Positions 43,804 through 52,781 of a DNA stretch of 64,000 nucleotides are shown here, piece by piece. The stretch's first letter is position 1. Every line of letters begins with the position of its first letter. The notes under the pieces were generated by a model. That model worked only from the letters and a program-made list of their open reading frames with translations, searched no databases and was not told where the DNA came from. The stretch spans positions 1-64,000 of the forward strand of contig CACZYC010000001.1 in NCBI GenBank assembly GCA_902785365.1. The letters are read 5' to 3'. The stretch is from an uncultured Ruminococcus sp. (GTDB taxonomy: Bacteria; Bacillota; Clostridia; Oscillospirales; Acutalibacteraceae). The translations under genes and the position numbers were made by a program.

Positions 43804-45969
43804 ATGAAAAACATTTTTTCTGTTTTTAAATTTGATATAAAAGACATTGCAAAAAATATTATTGTTTTTGTTGTAATAATCGGTATAACGATTCTCCCCG
43901 CGCTTTATTCGTGGTTTAATATCGCCGCTAACTGGGACCCCTACGCCAATACGTACAGCCTTCCGTTCGCTGTCTGCACAATGGACAAGGGATACAAGTA
44001 TAAAACTATTACTGTCAACGCGGGCGATACAATTGTTGATAATCTCAAGAAAAACAAAAAGATGGATTGGGCGTTTGTGAACAGGAAAGAAGCGCTTGAT
44101 GGCGTCGAAAACGGAAAATATTATGCCGCTGTCATCGTTCCTGAGAATTTCAGCAAAAACCTGTTCTCCGTTACTACGGGCAAATTCAAGCAGGCGAAGC
44201 TTCAGTATTATGTTACCGAAAAGCCTAACGCGATAGCGCCGAAGATTACCGATAAGGGCGCTGAGGCTATGGCGGCTACGGTAAACGAGGCGTATGTTGA
44301 CAAGATTACCGAGGTAATCGCGTCCACTCTTAACCTTACGAACAACGAGATTTCCGAATCAAAGGTTGAAGTCGCCGACAAGATTATAAAAACTCTTAAA
44401 AACGCTAAGACAGATTTAAAAGAGTTCAATAAAACCAACGATTTGTTCATTTCCACTCTTGATTCTATCAAGAAGCTTTTAGCTGCCAACAAGGATTTAG
44501 CCCCGAGCATAAAATCTGCGCTCAATAAGGCGGGAACTATGGGCTCAAATATCAAAGATTCCATTAAGGGATTCGGCGCTACTTCACCTCAGATTACCGC
44601 TTCAATCAGCGAAATAATCAATCAGGGTTCGGGTTACGCTCAGGATTTGGACAATGAGCTCAGCGGCATTTTCAACAGTGTTGACAAGGACGCGTCCGCT
44701 GCTGCTGATAAGCTGGAAAGATTAACGCAGATTAACAACAAGATAATCAGCGCTAACAATACCGTTCTCTCTGTTCTGAATGAAATAAAGGCGGTATTCC
44801 CGGATATTAAATGCGATAAATTAATTGAGCGTCTTAACGCCGCAAATAAAAAACAGAATACTATTATAGAAAAGATTACAAACGCGGCGAATACAATCCG
44901 TAAGACAGGCAAACTGCCCAAGGATGTTCAGAACGAGCTGAAGTCTTTGGCCGGCGCGGCTAAGTCGGATATCAGTCAGGCGAAAACAGGCTTTACGGAC
45001 GTTAAAAAGAAGATTGATAACGCTACAAAAGATGTTTACACAGCCCTCGATGATGTTTCGGATTTTATCACCACATTGAGCTCGGGCACGGATTCTGTTG
45101 ACAAGGTGCTCGATTCGGGTGTTGACACAGTAGACACTCTCAAGGCTACGTTCAAAAATCTCGGCGGTCTTATGAACAATGCCGATAAGAAGATTGACAC
45201 TATGATTGAAAAGATTAAGGATATCAGAGACAGCAAGAAAATCGAGAACTTCCTTTCTCCGATTATTGAGAACCCCGCGGAGCTCGGCAAGTTTGTTTCT
45301 AGTCCCGCCGCAATCAAGGATCACAGATTGTACCATCTTGAAAATTACGGTTCGGCTATGACACCGTTCTATTCCGCGCTTGGTTTGTGGGTAGGAGGAG
45401 TTGTGCTTGTCGCGGTCATAAGCGTCGGCTTCAGCAAGCGTGAGCTCAAAACACTCAACAAACCCAAGGAGTATCAGCTGTTCTTCGGACGTTATATTAT
45501 GTTCTTTGTAATAGGACAGCTCCAGGCGCTTGTAATTGCTTTGGGAGATTTGTTCTTCCTCAAAATACAGTGTGATAACCCCTTGATGTTTATTGTAGCA
45601 AGTATGATATCGAGCTTTGTATATACTTTGATTATCTACTCGCTCACAATTACGTTCAGCGTGCTGGGCAAGGCTCTGGCTGTAATTATTCTTGTGCTCC
45701 AGGTAGCGGGCTCGGGCGGTACGTTCCCGATCGAGGTTCTTCCGGGATTGTTCAAAGCTATGGCGCCGTTCCTGCCGTTCAAGTACGGTATAAACGCTAT
45801 GAGAGAGGCCGTAGCGGGAATGAACTGGGGCAGTTACTGGTCGAATATAGGATATTTGATGCTGTTCTCATTAATTGGGCTCTTTATAGGTTTAGTGCTC
45901 AGAAAGCCGTGCATTAAGGTTATAAACTTCTTTAACAATCGCGTTGAGGAAAGCGATATTGTAATTTAA
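43804..45969 (+). CDS. YhgE/Pip domain membrane protein
   Basis: A 721-residue protein: one N-terminal membrane helix (about 18-38), a large extracytoplasmic region (about 40-510) with several coiled-coil stretches, and a C-terminal set of about five helices of the ABC-2 permease type (about 530-705, with RYIMFFVIGQLQALVIALGD). This is the layout of the YhgE/phage-infection-protein family (as in Lactococcus Pip). Family members act in phage adsorption or as type VII-like secretion (ESX) partners; the role here is unknown. It lies 20 nt before the first V-ATPase gene. Confidence 0.88.
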   Translation: MKNIFSVFKFDIKDIAKNIIVFVVIIGITILPALYSWFNIAANWDPYANTYSLPFAVCTMDKGYKYKTITVNAGDTIVDNLKKNKKMDWAFVNRKEALDGVENGKYYAAVIVPENFSKNLFSVTTGKFKQAKLQYYVTEKPNAIAPKITDKGAEAMAATVNEAYVDKITEVIASTLNLTNNEISESKVEVADKIIKTLKNAKTDLKEFNKTNDLFISTLDSIKKLLAANKDLAPSIKSALNKAGTMGSNIKDSIKGFGATSPQITASISEIINQGSGYAQDLDNELSGIFNSVDKDASAAADKLERLTQINNKIISANNTVLSVLNEIKAVFPDIKCDKLIERLNAANKKQNTIIEKITNAANTIRKTGKLPKDVQNELKSLAGAAKSDISQAKTGFTDVKKKIDNATKDVYTALDDVSDFITTLSSGTDSVDKVLDSGVDTVDTLKATFKNLGGLMNNADKKIDTMIEKIKDIRDSKKIENFLSPIIENPAELGKFVSSPAAIKDHRLYHLENYGSAMTPFYSALGLWVGGVVLVAVISVGFSKRELKTLNKPKEYQLFFGRYIMFFVIGQLQALVIALGDLFFLKIQCDNPLMFIVASMISSFVYTLIIYSLTITFSVLGKALAVIILVLQVAGSGGTFPIEVLPGLFKAMAPFLPFKYGINAMREAVAGMNWGSYWSNIGYLMLFSLIGLFIGLVLRKPCIKVINFFNNRVEESDIVI

Positions 45970-45989
45970 CTTTGAGGAGACTTTAGGTT

Positions 45990-46304
45990 ATGCAGGATGT
46001 AATTAAAAAACTGGTGGATATCGACGAGCAGGCGAAAGTATTCAACGAAGAAACGAATAAGGAAAAAGAAAAGCTCGAGGTTCAGATTCAGGAAGACGCC
46101 GAGAAGATTTACGAGAAATATATGTCTGACGCTAAGGTTGAAGTAGAAACCGAGAAAAAGAAAATCGACGCTGACGGAGCCGCCAAGTTTGAACAAGGCG
46201 AGGCGCGCCGTAAGGAACAGGCGCAGGTGTTGAAAAATAAGTTCGACGCGAACGCCGATAAGTGGGTCGAGCAGATAGTTGAGTCAGTGATCAGTGGTCA
46301 GTGA
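45990..46304 (+). CDS. ntpF: V-type ATP synthase peripheral stalk subunit G/H
   Basis: A 104-residue, almost entirely helical protein with heptad E/K/A spacing (IDEQAKVFNEETNKEKEKLE), matching the peripheral stalk subunit that pairs with subunit E. It is first gene of the ATPase operon. Its last six residues (SVISGQ) are written by a heptad repeat array, so the usual C-terminus has been overwritten; the in-frame part up to about VEQIVE is normal for the family. The symbol follows the Enterococcus ntp nomenclature. Confidence 0.82.
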   Translation: MQDVIKKLVDIDEQAKVFNEETNKEKEKLEVQIQEDAEKIYEKYMSDAKVEVETEKKKIDADGAAKFEQGEARRKEQAQVLKNKFDANADKWVEQIVESVISGQ

Positions 46305-46327
46305 TCAGTGATCAGTGGTCAGTTATT
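46286..46327 (+). repeat. Heptad array overlapping the ntpF end
   Basis: Six units: AGTGATC, AGTGGTC, AGTGATC, AGTGATC, AGTGGTC, AGTTATT. It is the longest array in the window. It starts inside the coding frame and supplies the stop codon. Confidence 0.88.
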
Positions 46328-46337
46328 AGAACTAAGG

Positions 46338-46559
46338 CTGAGTTTGACGAGGACAACTAAAAAGATGAACTTGTACTCTCGCAGCAGACCTTGATAGGGA
46401 ATAGCGGTGCGGGGGAGAATGGAGCTCAGACAGAGGCACACTGAGTATGACGAGGACAACTAAAAGATGAACTTGTACTCTCGCAGCAGACCTTGATAGG
46501 GAATAGCGGTGCGGGGGAGAATGGAGCTCAGACAGAGGCACACTGAGTATGATGAGGAG
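46338..46559 (+). repeat. Tandem 102-103 bp direct repeat
   Basis: Unit 1 (46338-46440) and unit 2 (46441-46542) are almost identical, differing by about one base and one A in a run. A third, partial unit starts at 46543 (CTGAGTATGATGAGGAG) and leads into the ntpC ribosome site. Each unit contains CAGACAGAGGCACA and a GAGGAC motif. They look like a duplication of the ntpC 5' region. Confidence 0.9.
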
Positions 46560-46568
46560 AAACAAAAA

Positions 46569-47588
46569 ATGAGTTATGCGGCGTATACGCGCGCCAAAGC
46601 GAAATACGGGAAACGGTTGAGAGAGAAGGACTACAAGTCGCTTCTCAACTGTGAGAGTGTTCCCGACGTTATGGCATACTTAAAATCGAATACAAGATTT
46701 ATCGACGCGTTTGGCGAAGCTAACGAGCGAGGAATGAGGCGCGGACTTTTTGAAAGTCTTTTGAGGCAGTATTATATCAATGAGATAGATACGATTTGCC
46801 GATACGAGTTGAGCGTAGGTGATTATGTGTCAAAGTATGTGGCTCACAAGACCGAAATTGATGAGATAATCAGGATTTTGACTGTGCTCAATTCTAAGGA
46901 AAAACGCGAGTATAATTTTACGGTTCCCGCGCATATCGCAAAAAGAACCTCGATAGATTTGAACGCGTTGTCAGAAACTAAAACTTTCGAACAGTTTGTG
47001 GAAGCTGCCAAGAAAACTCCTTACGAGAAGATTCTCAAGAAATATATTGCTCAGAAGAACAAACAGATTCCGATAACAGAAATCGAAAGCGAGCTTTATA
47101 CTCAGCTTTATATCGAGCTGTATGAGATGATTGACAAAACGAACGAAACGGAGAGACGCGACCTGAAATCTTTCCTTGACTCGACTATCGACTTCAGGAA
47201 TTTTTTGAATATAATTCGAATAAAGAAATATTACGAAACTGACAATAAGGTCGTCAAAAGCCATATAATACCTTTCGGCAGCTTAAAGCCCGAGGTTATC
47301 GACGAGATGTGTAATGCCGAAAACCCCAAGCAGGTTTATGATATTATGGCTCAGACCAAAACAGGAAAGCTCATTGATAAGGTCGATTATGACTATATCG
47401 ATGAACTTGAGATAAAAATCAAGTACAAAAAAGCAAAACACAATATGTACTATTCCGAAAGCTCCTCAACGGTTATGATTTCTTATATCATACTGTGTGA
47501 GATTGAGCTGCACAATCTTATTTGTATTACAGAGGGAGCGAGATACAGAGTCGATAAGGATGTTATTGAAGCTCTCCTTGTTTATTAA
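46569..47588 (+). CDS. ntpC: V-type ATP synthase subunit C
   Basis: The ATG at 46569 is chosen: it follows GATGAGGAG and the family N-terminus (YAAYTRAKAKYGKRL) begins here; the open frame upstream is the repeat. The 339-residue product is the helical V0 subunit C (d-like) that sits as a cap on the membrane ring and joins the rotor shaft. No conserved catalytic motif is expected. It is followed 46 nt later by subunit I. Confidence 0.93.
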   Translation: MSYAAYTRAKAKYGKRLREKDYKSLLNCESVPDVMAYLKSNTRFIDAFGEANERGMRRGLFESLLRQYYINEIDTICRYELSVGDYVSKYVAHKTEIDEIIRILTVLNSKEKREYNFTVPAHIAKRTSIDLNALSETKTFEQFVEAAKKTPYEKILKKYIAQKNKQIPITEIESELYTQLYIELYEMIDKTNETERRDLKSFLDSTIDFRNFLNIIRIKKYYETDNKVVKSHIIPFGSLKPEVIDEMCNAENPKQVYDIMAQTKTGKLIDKVDYDYIDELEIKIKYKKAKHNMYYSESSSTVMISYIILCEIELHNLICITEGARYRVDKDVIEALLVY

Positions 47589-47634
47589 AATTTTTTATTT
47601 AGTTAATATGGAATTTAAAAGGAGGTGATTTGAT

Positions 47635-49578
47635 TTGAGTGTTGAAAATATTAAGGCTTTCAGTATCATAGGACACAAAAAAGCTCTTGACGATGTGTGT
47701 GTAACTTTGGGACAGTCAAAGGTTTTCCAGCCTGACGAGGTCAGCAACTTCTATAACGATATGGTAGGTTTTGACAGGGCAACCGCGCAAAACGCCTTCA
47801 GCGAAATTGTGCTTCGGTTTTTTGATATTATGAAGATTCTGTCAATTAATCCCCGATGCATACCTACCCAAAAAGACTTTTTGCCTACGCTTGACAACCT
47901 TGAAATTTACTCCAAAAAGGTTTTGGAGAAGGTACAGGCTTGGGAAGAACAGCGTATCTCTCTGACAGAGGAATACAATGAGTGTAAAAGAGCGCGCGAG
48001 GAAATCAGCCATTTTGTGTCTATTAATACCAACATTGAGAAACTCCTTGGTATGAATTACGTCAAGGCGGTGTTCGGACGAATGCCAAAGGAGAATCTTA
48101 CAAAGCTCGGTACAGATAACTTCAAGATGGACTATATTGAGTTTATCCCCTGTAAGGAGGAGGGCTCGTATGTATGGGCTGTTTACTTTGTGCCAAATAC
48201 AATGTATGAGAAAGCCGAAAGAATTTTCTCGCGTCTGTACTTTGAAAAGAGTACGTTCGGAGATATGGACGAAGATCCCGAAAAGCGATATAAGCGTTTG
48301 AACGCGGACGTAGAAAAACTGAAATCCAAGCTCGATCAAATCAATGAAATTATCGCGGACTATGCGGACGAAAAGGAAAAGGAGATTCTGAGCTACTTTA
48401 CCAAAGCCTCTGAATACCACCTCGATTTGTCCATAAGAACCCACGCTATGATAAGAGGCAACGGCTTCTGTCTGACGGGGTGGGTACCCGAGGAGAAATC
48501 TGACGAAATCCGCGAAAAGCTTGAGAAAATAGAGAGTGTTGATGTCGTTGTGAGCAACGCGAAGGACGAGCTTCACCTCAATCCTCCCGTCAAGTTAAAG
48601 AATAACTTCCTGACACGTCCGTTCCAGTTCTATACGGAAATGTACGGTGTCCCGAGATATAAAGAGATTGACCCGACCGCGTTTATCGCGATAACATATT
48701 TCACTCTGTTCGGAGTAATGTTCGGCGACGTAGGTCACGGAATCTGCGTAATGCTCGCGGGAGCGTTTATGTGGTTCTTCAGAAAAATGGAGATCGGAAG
48801 AATCCTGATACCCTGCGGTTTTTCGGGAACGATTTTCGGATTTATATACGGAAGTGTGTTCGGATTTGAACACGCTCTCGACTGGTTCTATATCGGTGTT
48901 CTGCATTTGAAGAAAAAGCCGATAGAAGTAATGTCGTCCGATTTTACAGGTACCATACTCTATATGGCGGTGGGTATAGGAATGACGCTGCTGTGTCTTG
49001 CGATGTGCCTTAATATCTATACGTCAATCAGACAGGGAGACTTGGGCAAAGCGATTTTCGATACAAGCGGACTGTGCGGACTTTTCTTCTACGGAATGAT
49101 ATGCGTCGGACTTATAGGTCTGTTTGTATTTGGCATAAACTTTTTCAGCCTGCCGTATATTCTGGCAATCGCTGTTTTGTTTATTCTGATATTCCTGCGG
49201 GAGCCTTTGTCGAAACTTGTTAACAGGGAAGAGGACTGGGCGCCCGAAAACTGGGGCTCGTTCATACTGGAGAATTTCTTTGAATCTATCGAGGTTCTGC
49301 TCAGCTATGTTTCGAACACAATGAGCTTCCTCAGAGTGGCGGCGTTTGTACTTGTTCACGCGGGTATGATGCAGGTAGTTTTCACGCTTGCGGAGACCGC
49401 GGGAGGCTTTATGTACTACCCGATTCTGGTATTCGGAAATCTGCTGGTATGCGCTCTGGAAGCGCTGCTCGTTTCTATTCAGGTTCTCAGACTTGAGTAT
49501 TACGAAATGTTCTCAAGATTCTATTCGGGCGAGGGCAGACCGTATGAGCCTGTTAAGCTCAGCCTTGTGAAGAATTAG
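47635..49578 (+). CDS. ntpI: V-type ATP synthase subunit I
   Basis: A 647-residue stator/ion-channel subunit (V0 a). The N-terminal cytosolic half (about 1-330) has long helical hairpins; the C-terminal half has about 7-8 membrane helices, with MFGDVGHG near 362 and NTMSFLRVAAFVLVHAG near 562-578, which carries the conserved Arg facing the rotor ring. TTG start at 47635 with GGAGGTG upstream. It pairs with subunit K encoded just downstream. Confidence 0.95.
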   Translation: MSVENIKAFSIIGHKKALDDVCVTLGQSKVFQPDEVSNFYNDMVGFDRATAQNAFSEIVLRFFDIMKILSINPRCIPTQKDFLPTLDNLEIYSKKVLEKVQAWEEQRISLTEEYNECKRAREEISHFVSINTNIEKLLGMNYVKAVFGRMPKENLTKLGTDNFKMDYIEFIPCKEEGSYVWAVYFVPNTMYEKAERIFSRLYFEKSTFGDMDEDPEKRYKRLNADVEKLKSKLDQINEIIADYADEKEKEILSYFTKASEYHLDLSIRTHAMIRGNGFCLTGWVPEEKSDEIREKLEKIESVDVVVSNAKDELHLNPPVKLKNNFLTRPFQFYTEMYGVPRYKEIDPTAFIAITYFTLFGVMFGDVGHGICVMLAGAFMWFFRKMEIGRILIPCGFSGTIFGFIYGSVFGFEHALDWFYIGVLHLKKKPIEVMSSDFTGTILYMAVGIGMTLLCLAMCLNIYTSIRQGDLGKAIFDTSGLCGLFFYGMICVGLIGLFVFGINFFSLPYILAIAVLFILIFLREPLSKLVNREEDWAPENWGSFILENFFESIEVLLSYVSNTMSFLRVAAFVLVHAGMMQVVFTLAETAGGFMYYPILVFGNLLVCALEALLVSIQVLRLEYYEMFSRFYSGEGRPYEPVKLSLVKN

Positions 49579-49648
49579 TCAAAAGTAATTATGAGCCCCG
49601 TTAAAATGTGGGTATTTATAACTGATAAAAACTTGGAGGTAATTCAAA

Positions 49649-50068
49649 ATGTTATTAAACGCTATATTCATGATTGTGCCTGTCGCACTGTTAGTATTAT
49701 CCGTAGTTATCGCTACAAACAATTTCAAGAAAAAGGGTAACGCAAAGCGTTCTCTGCTTCTTCAGCTCGCTTCATTCGGAGCCGTATTATCATTATGTCT
49801 GATATTCCCGCTCGCAGCAGGCGCGGTAGGCGAACCTACTCCCGCGGTTGACGCTTCCGCTAAGGGTATGCAGTATCTCGGCGCGGCGCTTTCCACAGGT
49901 ATCGCGTGTATCGGCGGCGGTATCGCGGTCGGACACGGCGCTCCCGCGGCTATCGGCGCGGCGGCTGAGGATCCCAAGAACTTCGGTAAGGCTATCATCT
50001 TCGTTGCTCTCGGTGAAGGTATCGCGCTTTACGGAATGCTTATCTCAATCCTTATTCTCAACGGCTGA
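49649..50068 (+). CDS. ntpK: V-type ATP synthase subunit K
   Basis: Membrane rotor subunit of 139 residues. Four hydrophobic stretches: the first two (about 5-25 and 35-62) are not ion-binding; the last pair (about 73-105 and 113-137) form the rotor hairpin, with a single ion-binding Glu in ALGEGIALYG. The Gly-rich GIACIGGGIAVGHGAPAAIG is typical of the inner helix. Na+ versus H+ specificity cannot be decided by eye. The start follows TTGGAGG. It overlaps no gene but lies 2 nt from subunit F. Confidence 0.93.
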   Translation: MLLNAIFMIVPVALLVLSVVIATNNFKKKGNAKRSLLLQLASFGAVLSLCLIFPLAAGAVGEPTPAVDASAKGMQYLGAALSTGIACIGGGIAVGHGAPAAIGAAAEDPKNFGKAIIFVALGEGIALYGMLISILILNG

Positions 50069-50070
50069 TT

Positions 50071-50379
50071 ATGAAGTATTATCTGATCAGCGATAATGTT
50101 GATACCCAGATGGGTATGAGGCTCGCGGGCATAGAGGGTGTAGTTGTGCACTCCGAGGAGCACATCAGACAGGAACTGCTGAAAGCTATGAACAACCCCG
50201 AAATCGCGGTTGTTCTTATGACTGAAACTCTGGTGTCAAAATGCCCCGACCTTGTTTATGACTTAAAGCTTAACCGCCAGCGTCCTTTGATAGTCGAAAT
50301 TCCCGACCGTCACGGCAACGGAAGAACGGCTGACAGTATTACAAAGTACGTTCAGGAAGCTATCGGAGTTAAGCTGTAG
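50071..50379 (+). CDS. ntpG: V-type ATP synthase subunit F
   Basis: A 102-residue central-stalk subunit with the family opening YLISDNVDTQMGMRLAGIEG and a VVLMTETLV strand. It acts with subunit D in the rotor shaft. It lies directly after ntpK, with ribosome signals inside the end of that gene, indicating translational coupling. The symbol follows Enterococcus, where NtpG is subunit F. Confidence 0.92.
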   Translation: MKYYLISDNVDTQMGMRLAGIEGVVVHSEEHIRQELLKAMNNPEIAVVLMTETLVSKCPDLVYDLKLNRQRPLIVEIPDRHGNGRTADSITKYVQEAIGVKL

Positions 50380-50390
50380 GAGATGTAAGT

Positions 50391-50984
50391 ATGAGTGACG
50401 ATTATAAATCAAGCAATTTTTTAAGCGCAATAAATAAGTTCAATGAGGAAGAAAGAGCGAAGGTAATTTCCGAGATGGAGGAAAAGCGCGCCAAAGCCGT
50501 TAATGACGCTAAGGCGAAAGGCGAGGCTGACGCTGAGAAATACATCAGGAAAAACCTCTCCGCCGAAAAAACGGAGATTACCGCGAAGTACGCTGTCAAA
50601 ACTCTCGACGCTCAGGGCGAAATTTTCAAAACCCGCGACGAGATGGTGGACGAGGTGTTCAAGCGTTCCGCCGACAAGCTCAAGGAATTTTCCGCTTCTC
50701 CCGAGTATAAAGATAAACTTTTGGGTTTCGCGAAGGAAATTGCTGATTCTTTTAAAGATAACAGCTGTGTGCTCTATGTTAAAGAGGACGACCTTAAATA
50801 CGCGGATGATATCAAGTCCGTGTTCACGGGCGATGTTGAAGTGCAGAGTGATGTAAAAATCCGCCTTGGAGGACTCAGAGCCTATTGCAAGGATTTGCGC
50901 ATTGTAGCCGACAATACTCTTGACAGCAAGCTTGAAAGCCAAAGAAAGTGGTTTGTTGACAACATAGATTTGAAAATCAGCTGA
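50391..50984 (+). CDS. ntpE: V-type ATP synthase subunit E
   Basis: A 197-residue peripheral stalk subunit. The N-terminal half is a charged coiled coil (INKFNEEERAKVISEMEEKR) that pairs with the G/H subunit; the C-terminal half is the globular domain that binds the A3B3 head. Start follows TAGGAGATG. Between subunits F and A in the operon. Confidence 0.9.
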   Translation: MSDDYKSSNFLSAINKFNEEERAKVISEMEEKRAKAVNDAKAKGEADAEKYIRKNLSAEKTEITAKYAVKTLDAQGEIFKTRDEMVDEVFKRSADKLKEFSASPEYKDKLLGFAKEIADSFKDNSCVLYVKEDDLKYADDIKSVFTGDVEVQSDVKIRLGGLRAYCKDLRIVADNTLDSKLESQRKWFVDNIDLKIS

Positions 50985-51002
50985 TAAGTGAGATGACACA
51001 CT

Positions 51003-52769
51003 ATGAATAAAAATGTGATTTTCGGTATTAACGGACCTGTAATTACGGTGAAAGGTCCTACCGAATTTAAAATGATGGAAATGGTACACGTCGGTGAGGA
51101 AAACCTTGTTGGTGAAATCATCGGCATTACCGATGACTATACAACTGTCCAGGTTTACGAGGAGACAACGGGACTGCGCCCCGGTGACCCGATTACGGGC
51201 ACGGGCAACCCTATGAATGTTCTTCTGGGCCCGGGTATACTTGATAATATGTTTGACGGAATCGAACGTCCTCTTAAGGCTATCGAGAAAGAGGCGGGCG
51301 CGTTTATCAGCCGCGGTTCCAAGGTTGAGTCGCTTGACCCCGATAAGCTCTGGGACGTTACGATGAAGATTAAGGTCGGGGATAAGATGAACAGCGGCGA
51401 GATTTACGCCACTATCCCCGAGACCGAGATTATCGAGCACAGGCTTATGATTCCGCCCAATCTTTCGGGCGAAATAACCGAGGTTATGCCCGACGGACAG
51501 TACAAGCTGTTTGACACCGTCGCAAAGCTGAAGGACGAGTACGGCGAAATCCACGAGCTGACACTTTGCCAGAAGTGGCCTATCCGTTTTTCGCGGCCTA
51601 TTGAAAAGCGTTTGCCCACAACAGTTCCGCTTATTACAGGCCAGCGTATTATGGACACAATGTTCCCGCTCGCCAAGGGCGGCACGGCAGCTATCCCCGG
51701 GGGCTTCGGTACAGGTAAGACTATGAACCAGCACCAGCTAGCCAAGTGGAGCGACGCTGATATTATCGTGTATGTAGGCTGCGGAGAGCGCGGCAACGAG
51801 ATGTCCCAGGTTCTTGAGGAATTCTCGGGACTGGTAGACCCTAAATCGGGCAGACCTATGACCGACCGTACAGTGCTCATCGCGAACACCTCAAATATGC
51901 CTGTTGCGGCTCGTGAGGCTTCTATTTATACAGGTATTACTCTTGCCGAGTATTACCGCGATATGGGCTATGACGTGGCTATTATGGCGGACTCCACCTC
52001 GCGTTGGGCGGAGGCGCTCAGAGAAATCTCGGGACGTCTTGAGGAAATGCCCGCGGAGGAAGGCTTCCCCGCGTATCTGCCGTCGAGACTTGCCGAGTTC
52101 TACGAGAGAGCGGGACGAGTACAGACGCTCTCCCACGACAACGGCTCTGTTTCTATTATCGGCGCTGTATCGCCACAAGGAGCGGACTTCTCCGAGCCCG
52201 TTACTCAGAACACAAAGCGCTTTACACGCGTGTTCTGGGCTCTCGACAAGGCTTTGGCTTACGCAAGACACTATCCCGCTATCAACTGGATAGATTCATA
52301 CAGCGAGTATTTCAATGACCTTGACCCGTGGTTTAACGAGCATCTGGGACCCGAATTTACAGAGTGCAGAAACAGAATTTCAGCTCTCCTGCAGGAGGAA
52401 AGCGCGCTTATGGAAATCGTTAAACTCATCGGTTCAGACGTTCTTCCCGACGACCAGAAGCTCGTTATCGAAACAGCTAAGGTTATCAGAGTAGGCTTCC
52501 TTCAGCAGAACGCTTTCCACGCTGAGGATACATATGTTCCGCTTGAAAAACAGCTCAAAATGATGCAGGTTATTCTGTATCTCTATGATAGGTCTAAAGA
52601 GGTTATAGCCAAGGATATTCCGATTTCAAAGCTGCTCGCGCTGGGAATTTTTGATAAGCTTACAAAGATAAAGTACGATATTCCGAATAATAAACTCGAG
52701 ATGTTCGACGACTATACAAAGGAAATCGACGAGAAAATTAATTCTGTATTAGAATATTCATTGACGTAA
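51003..52769 (+). CDS. ntpA: V-type ATP synthase subunit A, catalytic
   Basis: A 588-residue catalytic ATPase subunit. Seen: the Walker A GGFGTGKT near residues 233-240, the non-homologous region specific to V/A types before it (about 115-190), GERGNEM near 260, and the Walker B DSTSRWAEALREISGR near 328-343. The weak AGTGAGATG site suggests coupling to the upstream gene. With subunit B it forms the A3B3 head. Confidence 0.98.
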   Translation: MNKNVIFGINGPVITVKGPTEFKMMEMVHVGEENLVGEIIGITDDYTTVQVYEETTGLRPGDPITGTGNPMNVLLGPGILDNMFDGIERPLKAIEKEAGAFISRGSKVESLDPDKLWDVTMKIKVGDKMNSGEIYATIPETEIIEHRLMIPPNLSGEITEVMPDGQYKLFDTVAKLKDEYGEIHELTLCQKWPIRFSRPIEKRLPTTVPLITGQRIMDTMFPLAKGGTAAIPGGFGTGKTMNQHQLAKWSDADIIVYVGCGERGNEMSQVLEEFSGLVDPKSGRPMTDRTVLIANTSNMPVAAREASIYTGITLAEYYRDMGYDVAIMADSTSRWAEALREISGRLEEMPAEEGFPAYLPSRLAEFYERAGRVQTLSHDNGSVSIIGAVSPQGADFSEPVTQNTKRFTRVFWALDKALAYARHYPAINWIDSYSEYFNDLDPWFNEHLGPEFTECRNRISALLQEESALMEIVKLIGSDVLPDDQKLVIETAKVIRVGFLQQNAFHAEDTYVPLEKQLKMMQVILYLYDRSKEVIAKDIPISKLLALGIFDKLTKIKYDIPNNKLEMFDDYTKEIDEKINSVLEYSLT

Positions 52770-52781
52770 GGAGGGAACGCT

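Noticed and set aside
46509-46568. Earlier start for V-ATPase subunit C
   Set aside because: The upstream in-frame ATG lies in the tandem repeat and adds residues absent from the family; the ATG at 46569 has the ribosome site.
50421-51734. 437-codon open frame on the minus strand under V-ATPase subunits E and A
   Set aside because: It is wholly antisense to two conserved genes, has no family resemblance, and its openness follows from the biased codon use of the plus-strand genes.
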